DNA of 12,328 nucleotides from positions 1 through 12,328 of the forward strand of contig URDR01000081.1 in NCBI GenBank assembly GCA_900546645.1. The letters are read 5' to 3'. A model generated the notes under the pieces. It saw nothing but the letters and a program-made list of their open reading frames with translations. It did no database searches and was not told the origin of the DNA. Every line of letters starts with the position of its first letter. Within the stretch, counting starts at the first letter, position 1. The stretch comes from an uncultured Bacteroides sp. (GTDB lineage Bacteria; Bacteroidota; Bacteroidia; Bacteroidales; Bacteroidaceae). The translations under genes and the position numbers were made by a program. This document shows positions 1-6,651 of the stretch, one piece after another.

Positions 1-298
1 CCAAAGAACGGCGCAAGTCGAAAAGTTCTGATTCATCCATATACATCCCCTCAATCCGTATTCGCTTAAGCGAGGAGCGTACATCAAAGAAATACTGGTC
101 GGGGAAAGCATCCTCTTCCTGAATAATGCGGATAAACTCGTTTACCTCCTCCAATCGGCGGTTGATGTAGGTGAAATCATCGGAAAATGACATGTCGCTG
201 ACACGTTCTTCTCCTAATGTACTCAGGCATTTTCCGGTGATTAACTGTCGAATTTGCGAAAAGCCTATTTTCTGCTCAAAGTTTTGAGGATATATCAT
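1..298 (-). CDS. mutS2: MutS2 (Smr-domain MutS homologue), N-terminal part, cut by window edge
   Basis: Reading the minus strand from the ATG at 298 gives an uninterrupted frame of 99 codons that leaves the window at base 1. It starts MIYPQNFEQKIGFSQIRQLI and continues with CLSTLGEERV and a helical stretch ending in FDLRRSL. This matches, from memory, the N-terminal region of Bacteroidales MutS2, a protein of roughly 800 residues in this group. MutS2 proteins are ATPases of the MutS family that usually carry a C-terminal Smr nuclease domain. They act in recombination control and, in some bacteria, in rescue of collided ribosomes; they are not mismatch repair MutS. The ATPase and Smr domains lie outside the window, so function rests on the N-terminus alone. 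The gene is transcribed away from the tRNA-Ser gene, from the promoter at 356-387, with an estimated leader of about 50 bases. Confidence 0.85.
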   Translation of the reverse strand, partial: MIYPQNFEQKIGFSQIRQLITGKCLSTLGEERVSDMSFSDDFTYINRRLEEVNEFIRIIQEEDAFPDQYFFDVRSSLKRIRIEGMYMDESELFDLRRSL

Positions 299-355
299 AG
301 TGTAAAATTACAAAATCCTTTTATTAATAATGTATTAATCTGTCTTTTCTGGCTG

Positions 356-387
356 CAAAGGTACGAAGATGAAAAAAAATAATCAAA
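356..387 (-). promoter_or_regulatory. Bacteroidetes-type promoter of mutS2
   Basis: On the minus strand a perfect -7 element TACCTTTG (363 to 356) is preceded by TTTG (387 to 384) with 20 bases between. This fits the Bacteroidetes vegetative promoter (TTTG, 19-21, TAnnTTTG). It lies about 58 bases before the mutS2 start codon. Confidence 0.75.
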
Positions 388-402
388 AAAAGTGGTCAAA
401 TA

Positions 403-433
403 TTTGTAGGTTTAAAAATAATGCGTACCTTTG
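403..433 (+). promoter_or_regulatory. Bacteroidetes-type promoter of tRNA-Ser
   Basis: TTTG at 403-406, 19 bases, then a perfect -7 element TACCTTTG at 426-433. Transcription should start near 440, giving a short 5' leader before the tRNA at 474. It is back to back with the mutS2 promoter; the two TTTG elements are only 15 bases apart. Confidence 0.8.
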
Positions 434-473
434 CACCGCTTTCGAAAAGAAAGTGTTTCTCGAAAAGAAACCT

Positions 474-558
474 GGAGAGGTGGCAGAGTGGTCGATTGCG
501 GCGGTCTTGAAAACCGTTGTACTGCGAGGTACCGGGGGTTCGAATCCCTCCCTCTCCG
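474..558 (+). tRNA. tRNA-Ser (anticodon UGA)
   Basis: A complete class II tRNA of 85 bases. The acceptor stem pairs GGAGAGG (474-480) with CCTCTCC (551-557), followed by discriminator G558. The anticodon stem GCGGT/ACCGT encloses loop CTTGAAA, with anticodon TGA at 508-510, which reads UCN serine codons. The long variable arm, with a GTAC/GTAC stem, is the hallmark of tRNA-Ser. The T arm has GGGGG/CCCTC around TTCGAAT. The CCA end is not encoded, as is common in Bacteroidetes. It is a single-tRNA unit with its own promoter and terminator. Confidence 0.97.
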
Positions 559-578
559 CTGAATAGTCAATCTAAGAC

Positions 579-613
579 AAGTCCCGTAAAAGTTAATTTT
601 GCGGGACTTTTTC
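579..613 (+). terminator. Rho-independent terminator of tRNA-Ser
   Basis: A 13-bp stem, AAGTCCCGTAAAA (579-591) against TTTTGCGGGACTT (597-609), with one T-G wobble, a 5-base loop and a run of T ending at 612. It begins 20 bases after the tRNA 3' end. Confidence 0.88.
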
Positions 614-900
614 TATTTATCCGGTAGGCAACTGAAAAATTCGCAAAAAATGGGTCAGCGGATTTTCCCGGTTGGTAAGCTTTCTTTTAAGCATATGGGA
701 TTCTGGTAGATGGTGTATCGATGTCGAAATAACAGCTTTGTTTTTATGCTTCTGTGACGGCAAAGCCGTTTTTCGAGAAACGAGGATACAAGGTTATCAG
801 AAAGCAAGAAGTAGAAAGGCGAGACGTTTTTCTGTATACCTATTTCATGCAGAGGCTTTTGTAAATATGGAAGGTAGCAATTCAATATATTGTTTTGCTG
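614..900. other. Gene-less stretch, probably degenerate or repeat-derived
   Basis: No convincing gene lies between the tRNA terminator and the next promoter. Both strands have short open frames (655-885 minus, 672-917 plus), but they overlap each other completely, have no promoter element in front, and encode nothing I recognise as a family. A small hairpin ACGGC/GCCGT (757-769) is followed by five T and could be a weak terminator; the next bases can form an alternative hairpin CGTTT/AAACG (768-782). The stretch from about 750 to 885 resembles, by memory only, a short sequence seen repeatedly between genes in Bacteroides-like genomes. That impression cannot be confirmed here. Confidence 0.35.
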
Positions 901-926
901 TCAGTGTACAATATTGATTTTTCTTG

Positions 927-934
927 TATCTTTG
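927..934 (+). promoter_or_regulatory. -7 promoter element for the DMT transporter
   Basis: TATCTTTG matches TAnnTTTG exactly and lies 27 bases before the chosen start codon. No good TTTG sits at the usual distance; the nearest (894-897) is 29 bases away, too far. The promoter may be weak or activator dependent. Confidence 0.5.
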
Positions 935-961
935 CGACCTGTTTCATGTAAAGTAAGCATT

Positions 962-1885
962 ATGAATAATTTAAAAGGTTTCGCCTTTGGTATTTTGACT
1001 TCCGCAACGTTTGGGTTGATCCCCTTGTTTACGCTTCCTCTGATGGCAAAAGGGATGCAGTTTGATTCTATTTTGTTTTATCGTTTTCTGTTTGCTGCAT
1101 TGGCTTTGACAGGGGTGATGATGGTCAAGAAAGAATCGTTTAAAGTAGAAAAGAGAGAGATACCCGTATTGATTCTGCTGGGCTTTTTTTATACAGCATC
1201 TGCCATGTTCCTTTTCTGGGGATATAACTTTATGTCGGCAGGAATCGCCACGACTTTACATTTTACCTATCCGGTATTCGTAACATTGATAATGTTGCTG
1301 GTATTCCGGGAAAGAACCTCTTGGATTACATTGACTGCTATAGCTATGGCCATATTGGGAGTGGCACGTCTTTCTATTGATGAGGGCGAAATACGATTAA
1401 GCGCATGGGGTGTTTTTATCGTATTGCTTTCTGCATTGGGTTATGCACTTTATATTTCTACCGTAAACAAGTCGAGGGTAAAGGGGATGACAGGCCGTAA
1501 ACTGACATTTTATGTTTTTGTGGTCAGCACCATTTTGTTTGCCATTAAGGCTGGTACGAACGAAGGAATACAGGCAATTCCCGATTGGGCTTCTTTGGCT
1601 AATTTGATTTTGCTGGCGGTGGTGCCTACGGTTATATCCAATATCACTCTTGTACTTGCCGTTCACCATATTGGCGGAACACTTACTTCGGTACTGGGAG
1701 CAGTAGAGCCTATTACTGCTGTATGTGTGGGCGTATGGGTGTTTCATGAGCCCTTTACCCCCAATTTAGCTGCAGGAATATTGCTTATTATTATTGCCGT
1801 TACATTGATTATCCTTTCCAAATCAATCCAAGATGCTTTGAAGAAAATATATCAAAAAGTTGCTCATGTGCATGTACGGAGGTAA
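962..1885 (+). CDS. DMT-superfamily transporter, EamA family
   Basis: A 307-residue inner-membrane protein with about ten hydrophobic segments arranged as two EamA-type repeats, the usual size and build of drug/metabolite transporters. The first repeat ends with the family-like stretch around LHFTYPVFVTLI and a charged FRERTS turn (residues 99-120). The second ends with GAVEPITAVCVGVWVFHEP (246-264), the classic EamA closing motif, followed by a last helix. Members export or import amino acids, nucleosides or other small metabolites; the substrate cannot be read from sequence. The ATG at 962 was chosen because it follows the -7 element by 27 bases and starts directly into the first membrane helix. 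An upstream TTG at 890 would put the promoter inside the gene. The tail is basic and cytoplasmic. It appears to be transcribed alone. Confidence 0.88.
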   Translation: MNNLKGFAFGILTSATFGLIPLFTLPLMAKGMQFDSILFYRFLFAALALTGVMMVKKESFKVEKREIPVLILLGFFYTASAMFLFWGYNFMSAGIATTLHFTYPVFVTLIMLLVFRERTSWITLTAIAMAILGVARLSIDEGEIRLSAWGVFIVLLSALGYALYISTVNKSRVKGMTGRKLTFYVFVVSTILFAIKAGTNEGIQAIPDWASLANLILLAVVPTVISNITLVLAVHHIGGTLTSVLGAVEPITAVCVGVWVFHEPFTPNLAAGILLIIIAVTLIILSKSIQDALKKIYQKVAHVHVRR

Positions 1886-1966
1886 GTCTAACAGATTAAA
1901 CCGTGGCAAGCAGTGAGTCACAAATCAGTATTTTGTTCTCATTATTTAAAAATAACAGATATCGGA

Positions 1967-1997
1967 TTTGATATTTGAGGGTAAATCTTTACCTTTG
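1967..1997 (+). promoter_or_regulatory. Promoter of the small exported protein / clostripain unit
   Basis: TTTG (1967-1970), 19 bases, TACCTTTG (1990-1997): a perfect Bacteroidetes promoter. The start codon at 2019 leaves a leader of only about 15 bases. Confidence 0.8.
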
Positions 1998-2018
1998 TCT
2001 TCATAAAATTAGTGACTT

Positions 2019-2423
2019 ATGCGATACACAAAGTTTTTTTGCTTCTTGTTGATGGCAACAATAGCTGTTTCCGTATGTGGAAAGCAGCCGAAAGATAAAA
2101 ACAAGTATGGAGTTTATTTGGCAGGAGTTTCAGCTTCGTTTGCCGATTCGCTTGTTTTCTTTACCGATATTCAATATTTAGACAGTGCGGCTGTTGATGA
2201 TAAAGGCTTTTTGGTAAGTCGTTCGTCATACAGTTTTCAGTTGAAAGATTATTTGGAACAGAAACAGGGGGAGAAAAACCGCACCTGCTTTATGTTTTTC
2301 AACCGCAAGAAAGGAAAACTGGAAAAGGAAATTCAGAAACTGAAAGAAAAATATACTAAAGGAAAAACTTTGGTAATCCGTAGCGTGGGTGCCGATTTCA
2401 AATTTGAAAAACCTGAATTTTAG
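2019..2423 (+). CDS. Small exported protein of unknown function, paired with a clostripain-like protease
   Basis: A 134-residue protein that I do not recognise as a named family. The first ~20 residues form a signal peptide: basic RYTK, a hydrophobic core, then AVSVCGKQ. Cys20 sits roughly where a lipobox cysteine would be, but the preceding Val is atypical, so lipoprotein status is uncertain. The mature part has an aromatic/acidic central region (residues 29-60) and a lysine-rich helical segment near residues 94-116 that could bind an acidic partner. It ends in a short strand-like tail. The ATG follows a strong promoter closely. It sits 5 bases upstream of the protease gene and is almost certainly co-transcribed with it, which suggests a shared envelope role. 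A chaperone, inhibitor or substrate role is only a guess. Confidence 0.75.
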   Translation: MRYTKFFCFLLMATIAVSVCGKQPKDKNKYGVYLAGVSASFADSLVFFTDIQYLDSAAVDDKGFLVSRSSYSFQLKDYLEQKQGEKNRTCFMFFNRKKGKLEKEIQKLKEKYTKGKTLVIRSVGADFKFEKPEF

Positions 2424-2428
2424 GCTTT

Positions 2429-3643
2429 ATGAAGCGGGCTGCCTATTTTTTGCTGTGTGCATTTTTGCTTGCAGCTTGTTCGAATGAAATCCCTGAGAAG
2501 AGAATTATTGAGCGAAGTGGGCGTACGGTTTTGGCTTACTTGGTGGCTAATAATAATTTAGATGATGAATTAAAAGCAAATGTTACATGGATGTACGAGG
2601 CATTGGCTTCGATGAAAGATTCATGTACATTGCTGGTTTATTATCGTCCTCCTGTTTCAGATAAAGTAATAGAAAAACCGGTATTGATGGAGTTTCTTTG
2701 CAATGGTGAGGGCTCGATTAATGGAAGGAAAGCACTATTAGGAAAGGAACTGACTTTTGAATATGTTTATCAGCAATCTCATATAGTTAGAGAATATGAT
2801 GAAAAAGACTACCGGTCAGTCGATCCTTTGGTTATGAGGCAGGTCTTTAGAGATATGCAGGATGTTGCCCCTTCAGATAGTTATGGATTGATTTTTGGTT
2901 CTCATGCATCGGGATGGTTGCCTGCAAATAAGACGATTAACTCAAAGGCTTTCGGGGATGATGGGGGGTATAATATTAATATTCCGGAATTGTCAGAAGC
3001 TATTCGGAGTGGCTTTTCTAAATCGTTGGATTTTATTCTTTTCGATGCTTGTATGATGGGTACGGCAGAGGTCTGTTACGAACTGAAAGATGTAACGCAT
3101 TATTGCATAGCTTCGGTAATGGAGACTCCTGCGGATGGCTTTCCTTATGATATGCTTCTCGAAGATTTATATGCAAGTCGGATTGATTTCAATGCAGTTT
3201 GTAATAAATTTATAGCGTTTAACAAGACTGAAGGTACATGGGGGACGTGTGCGTCTATAGATTGTTCCATGATGGAAGAACTTGCAGCGGTTGTAAAAGC
3301 GGAACTTGTAAAGAACTCGGATTTGCTCAACGGGTTCGATTATACTGAGGTAAAGCAATATGGACTTCGTGGTGAAATCGACTATACTTATTTTTCATTT
3401 GACCTTGCTGACTTTTTCCGTCAGTTTAATGGAGGACAAATTCCTTCAGCTATTCAGTCTGCTTTAAATAAGGTTGTAGTAGCTAAAGATTGTTTATCGG
3501 ATAGTAAATATTATCCGGTTGATGAAACCCGTTTCTGCGGTATCGGTATGTATTATCCGAAATTGGAGAAATCATGGAATCCTTATTATAAGGCATCCAT
3601 ATCCTGGTATCAGGCGGTAGGATGGGAGCAAGTGATAAATTAA
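2429..3643 (+). CDS. Clostripain-family (peptidase C11) cysteine protease, lipoprotein
   Basis: A 404-residue protein with a lipoprotein signal peptide: a hydrophobic core ending LLAAC, lipidated Cys17. It is expected to be anchored in the outer membrane or periplasm. The C11 fold is visible: TVLAYLVANNNLDDEL (33-48) is the first core strand and helix; FGSHASGW gives catalytic His159; KAFGDD follows (173-178); DFILFDACMMG gives catalytic Cys208; and ETPADGFPY (232-240) matches the family's substrate-side loop. Known members such as clostripain and Bacteroides fragilis fragipain are calcium-dependent, arginine-specific and self-processing. Whether this shorter member shares that specificity is not shown. 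It follows the small exported protein by 5 bases, so one transcript is likely. No terminator was found after it. Confidence 0.88.
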   Translation: MKRAAYFLLCAFLLAACSNEIPEKRIIERSGRTVLAYLVANNNLDDELKANVTWMYEALASMKDSCTLLVYYRPPVSDKVIEKPVLMEFLCNGEGSINGRKALLGKELTFEYVYQQSHIVREYDEKDYRSVDPLVMRQVFRDMQDVAPSDSYGLIFGSHASGWLPANKTINSKAFGDDGGYNINIPELSEAIRSGFSKSLDFILFDACMMGTAEVCYELKDVTHYCIASVMETPADGFPYDMLLEDLYASRIDFNAVCNKFIAFNKTEGTWGTCASIDCSMMEELAAVVKAELVKNSDLLNGFDYTEVKQYGLRGEIDYTYFSFDLADFFRQFNGGQIPSAIQSALNKVVVAKDCLSDSKYYPVDETRFCGIGMYYPKLEKSWNPYYKASISWYQAVGWEQVIN

Positions 3644-3663
3644 GGATTGATTTTATCAGATGA

Positions 3664-3733
3664 ATAACTACTTTGGGTACGTAAGTGGATTTATGTGATT
3701 TTTTATTGAACGTTTTTAAGAAAAAGTAGTTAT
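3664..3733 (+). promoter_or_regulatory. Inverted repeat bracketing the NRAMP leader and covering its start codon
   Basis: An 11-bp perfect inverted repeat: ATAACTACTTT (3664-3674) and AAAGTAGTTAT (3723-3733), with 48 bases between. The right arm includes the first two bases of the NRAMP ATG. If transcription begins upstream of 3664, the RNA could fold so that the start codon is paired. If instead the imperfect -7 element TACTTTG (3669-3675) is the promoter, the left arm is not in the RNA, and the repeat would act at DNA level or mean nothing. The promoter itself is not clear. Confidence 0.4.
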
Positions 3734-4985
3734 GTGGAATTTATTCAAAGAACTTAAACGGAAAGACCACCAGCGCTATTTAGGTGGTCTGGATATCTTT
3801 AAATATATCGGACCAGGGCTGTTGGTTACGGTAGGCTTTATTGATCCAGGTAACTGGGCTTCCAACTTTGCAGCCGGCTCCGACTTCGGCTATACTTTAC
3901 TGTGGGTAGTTACGCTTTCCACGGTCATGCTCATAGTGTTGCAGCATAATGTAGCTCATTTGGGAATCGTAACCGGATTATGCTTGAGTGAGGCTGCCAC
4001 CCGCTATACGCCGAAATGGGTTTCCCGTCCTGTATTAGGAAGCGCTGTCTTAGCTTCCATTTCAACCTCATTGGCAGAGATATTGGGAGGAGCCATAGCG
4101 TTGGAAATGCTTTTCGATATTCCAATTATTCTTGGGGCGATATTAACCACTTTATTGGTGATTATCATGCTTTTCACCAATTCATATAAGCGTATTGAGC
4201 GTGCCATTATTACTTTTGTTTCAGTTATCGGTCTGTCTTTTCTTTATGAACTTTTTCTGGTAGAGATTGACTGGGGATTAGCTGCGCGTTCTTGGGTAAC
4301 CCCATCTATTCCAGAGGGAAGTATGCTTATCATCATGAGTGTATTGGGGGCAGTTGTTATGCCTCATAATTTGTTTCTCCACTCAGAAGTAGTACAAAGC
4401 CGTGAATACAATAAAGGCGATGAATCCTCCATACGCAAGCTGCTTAAATATGAATTTTACGATACGCTGTTTTCTATGGGAGTGGGATGGGCCATCAACA
4501 GTGCGATGATTTTGCTGGCAGCTTCGACCTTTTTTGTAAACCACACTCCTGTAGAAGAACTTCAGCAGGCAAAATCTTTGCTCGATCCTTTATTGGGAAG
4601 TCAGGCCGGAACCATCTTTGCACTGGCGTTGCTTATGGCGGGCATCTCTTCTACTGTAACCAGCGGGATGGCTGCCGGGTCTATCTTTGCCGGGATTTTC
4701 GGAGAGTCGTATCACATTAAGGATATTCATTCAAGAGTGGGCGTACTCTTGTCTTTGGGCGTAGCATTGATACTTATCCTGTTTATCAGTAATCCGTTTC
4801 AAGGATTGATAATCTCGCAAATGATATTGAGTATACAGTTGCCTTTTACTGTTTTCTTGCAGGTAGGTTTGACTTCATCCACTAAAGTGATGGGAAAATA
4901 TGCAAATTCTCGTTGGAGCTCTTTTGTACTTTACGTTATTGCTGCCATTGTATCGGTACTGAACATTATGTTATTGTTTAGCTGA
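3732..4985 (+). CDS. mntH: NRAMP-family divalent metal (probably Mn2+) transporter
   Basis: A 417-residue inner-membrane protein with about 11 hydrophobic segments, the usual NRAMP length. Metal-binding signatures are present: DPGN (38-41) in the first helix and MPHN (210-213, with Met210 and His212) in the sixth. The conserved HLGIVTG loop and the late NPFQGLIISQMILSIQLPF segment (354-372) also fit. Keeping the metal-binding methionine argues for Mn2+ or Fe2+ rather than the Mg2+-type NRAMP relatives. Family members take up metal together with protons. Oddly, the third-helix motif that usually reads TDLAE is TSLAE here: Ser113 replaces the conserved Asp, while Glu116 is kept. AHLG also replaces the usual AKLG. 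This suggests a divergent branch, so the symbol mntH is by family only. It begins 88 bases after the protease gene, behind an inverted-repeat leader. Confidence 0.88.
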   Translation: MWNLFKELKRKDHQRYLGGLDIFKYIGPGLLVTVGFIDPGNWASNFAAGSDFGYTLLWVVTLSTVMLIVLQHNVAHLGIVTGLCLSEAATRYTPKWVSRPVLGSAVLASISTSLAEILGGAIALEMLFDIPIILGAILTTLLVIIMLFTNSYKRIERAIITFVSVIGLSFLYELFLVEIDWGLAARSWVTPSIPEGSMLIIMSVLGAVVMPHNLFLHSEVVQSREYNKGDESSIRKLLKYEFYDTLFSMGVGWAINSAMILLAASTFFVNHTPVEELQQAKSLLDPLLGSQAGTIFALALLMAGISSTVTSGMAAGSIFAGIFGESYHIKDIHSRVGVLLSLGVALILILFISNPFQGLIISQMILSIQLPFTVFLQVGLTSSTKVMGKYANSRWSSFVLYVIAAIVSVLNIMLLFS

Positions 4986-5027
4986 TGAGCCAATCTGTTA
5001 TTTCTCTGTCATTTTTAACCCTGAAAA

Positions 5028-5059
5028 TTAGGATGGAAAGAGAATAGTATGGAACTTTG
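5028..5059 (+). promoter_or_regulatory. Possible weak promoter of the HAD hydrolase
   Basis: TTAG (5028-5031), 20 bases, GAACTTTG (5052-5059): each half has one mismatch to the Bacteroidetes consensus. It places the start of transcription near 5066, shortly before the ATG at 5084. The leader between contains a 10-base palindrome CAATTAATTG (5066-5075). Confidence 0.35.
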
Positions 5060-5083
5060 CATAATCAATTAATTGAGAATAGA

Positions 5084-5746
5084 ATGAATACAACGAAAAC
5101 TATAGCAGCTCTTTTTGATTTTGATGGAGTTGTGATGGATACCGAAGCGCAGTATAGCATTTTCTGGAATAACATAGGGAAGAACTATTTTCCGGAATAT
5201 GAAGAGTTCGGTCGTATGATTAAAGGGCAGACCTTGACTCAGATTTACGGGAAGTATTTCCAGGGAATGGAAAAAGAGCAGGCTCAGATAACGGAGGCTT
5301 TAAACCGTTTTGAAAACGAGATGACTTATGAGTATGTTCCCGGAGTGGTTCGTTTTATGCATGAATTGCGTGAGAAAGGAGTAAAAATTGCTATCGTTAC
5401 CAGTTCGAATGAAAAGAAGATGGCAAATGTGCATGCGGCTCATTCGGAGTTGCAAGCGATGGTCGATCGGATTTTGACAGCCGAGATGTTTGCTCATTCC
5501 AAGCCGGCTCCCGACTGTTTCCTGTTGGGGGCAGAAGTGTTTGGCACCCACCCGGAAAACTGTGTGGTATTTGAAGATTCTTTCCACGGTCTGCAAGCAG
5601 GTAATGCGGCAGGAATGACAGTTGTAGGGTTATCGACCACGAATCCGGAGGATGCGATTCGCGACAAATGCGTTCGGGTGATTCCTGATTTTGAGTCATT
5701 TTCGTATGCCGATATGATGGAGTTGCTTTTGGTTAAAGGAATGTAG
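5084..5746 (+). CDS. HAD-superfamily phosphatase (beta-phosphoglucomutase-like, subfamily IA)
   Basis: A 220-residue cytosolic hydrolase with all four HAD motifs. Motif I is DFDGVVMDTE, with nucleophile Asp12 and general acid Asp14. Motif II is VTSSN (105-109). Motif III is Lys140 in SKPAPD. Motif IV is VFEDS (162-166), with metal ligands Glu164 and Asp165, followed by the typical GLQAGNAAGM. A four-helix cap lies between motifs I and II (about residues 20-85). These proteins remove phosphate from small sugar or metabolite phosphates. The cap loop reads KGQTLTQI rather than the arginine-containing loop of true beta-phosphoglucomutases, so a phosphatase is more likely; the substrate is unknown. 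The ATG at 5084 was chosen over an in-frame TTG at 5057, which lies inside the likely -7 element. The stop lies only 3 bases before the panB promoter. Confidence 0.85.
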   Translation: MNTTKTIAALFDFDGVVMDTEAQYSIFWNNIGKNYFPEYEEFGRMIKGQTLTQIYGKYFQGMEKEQAQITEALNRFENEMTYEYVPGVVRFMHELREKGVKIAIVTSSNEKKMANVHAAHSELQAMVDRILTAEMFAHSKPAPDCFLLGAEVFGTHPENCVVFEDSFHGLQAGNAAGMTVVGLSTTNPEDAIRDKCVRVIPDFESFSYADMMELLLVKGM

Positions 5747-5749
5747 CAG

Positions 5750-5781
5750 TTTGCTAAACTCATGTAAATCGACTAATTTTA
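5750..5781 (+). promoter_or_regulatory. Promoter of panB (and probably ettA)
   Basis: TTTG (5750-5753), 20 bases, TAATTTTA (5774-5781), one mismatch to TAnnTTTG at the last base. Expected leader of about 23 bases before the ATG at 5811. Confidence 0.55.
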
Positions 5782-5810
5782 CCAAGTTTTTAATAAATCA
5801 GAATAAAATT

Positions 5811-6632
5811 ATGGCAGGATATTTAACGGGCGATGCCCGTAAGGTGACTACTCACCGTTTGATAGAAATGAAGCAGCGTGGAGAAAAAATATCGATGTTG
5901 ACTTCTTATGATTATACGATGGCACAAATCGTTGATGGAGCCGGAGTAGATATTATATTGGTAGGCGACTCAGCTTCAAATGTCATGGCTGGTAATGTTA
6001 CTACGCTTCCGATTACTGTTGATCAGATGATTTATCACGGTAAATCGGTGATGCGTGGTGTAAAGCGTGCATTGGTCGTTGTAGACATGCCTTTTGGTTC
6101 TTACCAGGCCGATCCTTTCGACGGAGTCCGTAACGCCATCCGTATGATGAAAGAAACAGGAGCCGATGCGTTAAAGCTGGAAGGTGGGGAAGAGGTGATT
6201 GATGTAATCCGCCGCATTATAGGAGCAGGAATGCCGGTAATGGGACATTTAGGACTCATGCCTCAGTCTATTAATAAATATGGTACTTATGCGGTGCGTG
6301 CTAAAGAAGATGCAGAGGCGGAAAAACTGATTCGTGATGCTCATTTGCTGGAAGAAGCTGGTTGCTTTGCTTTGGTGCTTGAAAAGATTCCGGCAGCCTT
6401 GGCTGAACGAGTTTCTCGCGAAGTAAATATTCCGGTTATTGGAATCGGTGCTGGTGGAGCTGTTGACGGGCAGGTATTGGTGGTTACCGATATGTTGGGT
6501 ATGACGCAGGGCTTCAGTCCTAAGTTTTTGCGCCGTTATGCAGACCTTCACAGTGTGATGACCGACGCGATTGGTAATTACGTTACCGATGTGAAGTCGG
6601 GCGATTTCCCTAATGAAACAGAACAGTACTAA
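5811..6632 (+). CDS. panB: 3-methyl-2-oxobutanoate hydroxymethyltransferase (ketopantoate synthesis)
   Basis: PanB transfers a hydroxymethyl group from 5,10-methylene-tetrahydrofolate to 2-oxoisovalerate to make ketopantoate, the first committed step to pantothenate and coenzyme A, in the cytosol. The 273 residues match the family's usual length. Metal ligands equivalent to E. coli Asp45, Asp84 and Glu114 are seen as Asp53 (VGDS), Asp92 (DMPF) and Glu124 (KLEGG). The motif GHLGLMPQ (145-152) is present, and the catalytic glutamate is Glu191 in VLEKIP. IGIGAGG (210-216) closes the barrel. The loop SASNVMAGNVTTLPIT replaces the SLGMVVQGH-type loop of enterobacteria, which from memory is normal for Bacteroides. 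The ATG at 5811 starts the conserved region and follows a promoter; an upstream TTG at 5751 would overlap that promoter. No other pan genes are nearby. Confidence 0.95.
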   Translation: MAGYLTGDARKVTTHRLIEMKQRGEKISMLTSYDYTMAQIVDGAGVDIILVGDSASNVMAGNVTTLPITVDQMIYHGKSVMRGVKRALVVVDMPFGSYQADPFDGVRNAIRMMKETGADALKLEGGEEVIDVIRRIIGAGMPVMGHLGLMPQSINKYGTYAVRAKEDAEAEKLIRDAHLLEEAGCFALVLEKIPAALAERVSREVNIPVIGIGAGGAVDGQVLVVTDMLGMTQGFSPKFLRRYADLHSVMTDAIGNYVTDVKSGDFPNETEQY

Positions 6633-6651
6633 ACTCAAAAACTTAAAAGAT

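Noticed and set aside
655..917. Two overlapping small open frames (672-917 plus, 655-885 minus)
   Set aside because: They are mutually antisense, have no promoter, and match no family I recognise; treated as non-coding or repeat-derived.
890..961. Upstream TTG start for the DMT transporter
   Set aside because: It would place the -7 promoter element inside the coding region and add a non-family N-terminus.
3644..3731. Known manganese riboswitch (yybP-ykoY) before the NRAMP gene
   Set aside because: The leader is too short, and I see none of the conserved yybP-ykoY motifs, only the simple inverted repeat.
5751..5810. Upstream TTG start for panB
   Set aside because: It overlaps the promoter and encodes residues outside the conserved family.
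6613..6651. Upstream ATG for ettA overlapping the end of panB
   Set aside because: The 13 extra residues are unlike the EttA start, and the ATG at 6652 begins the conserved MADDKK region.
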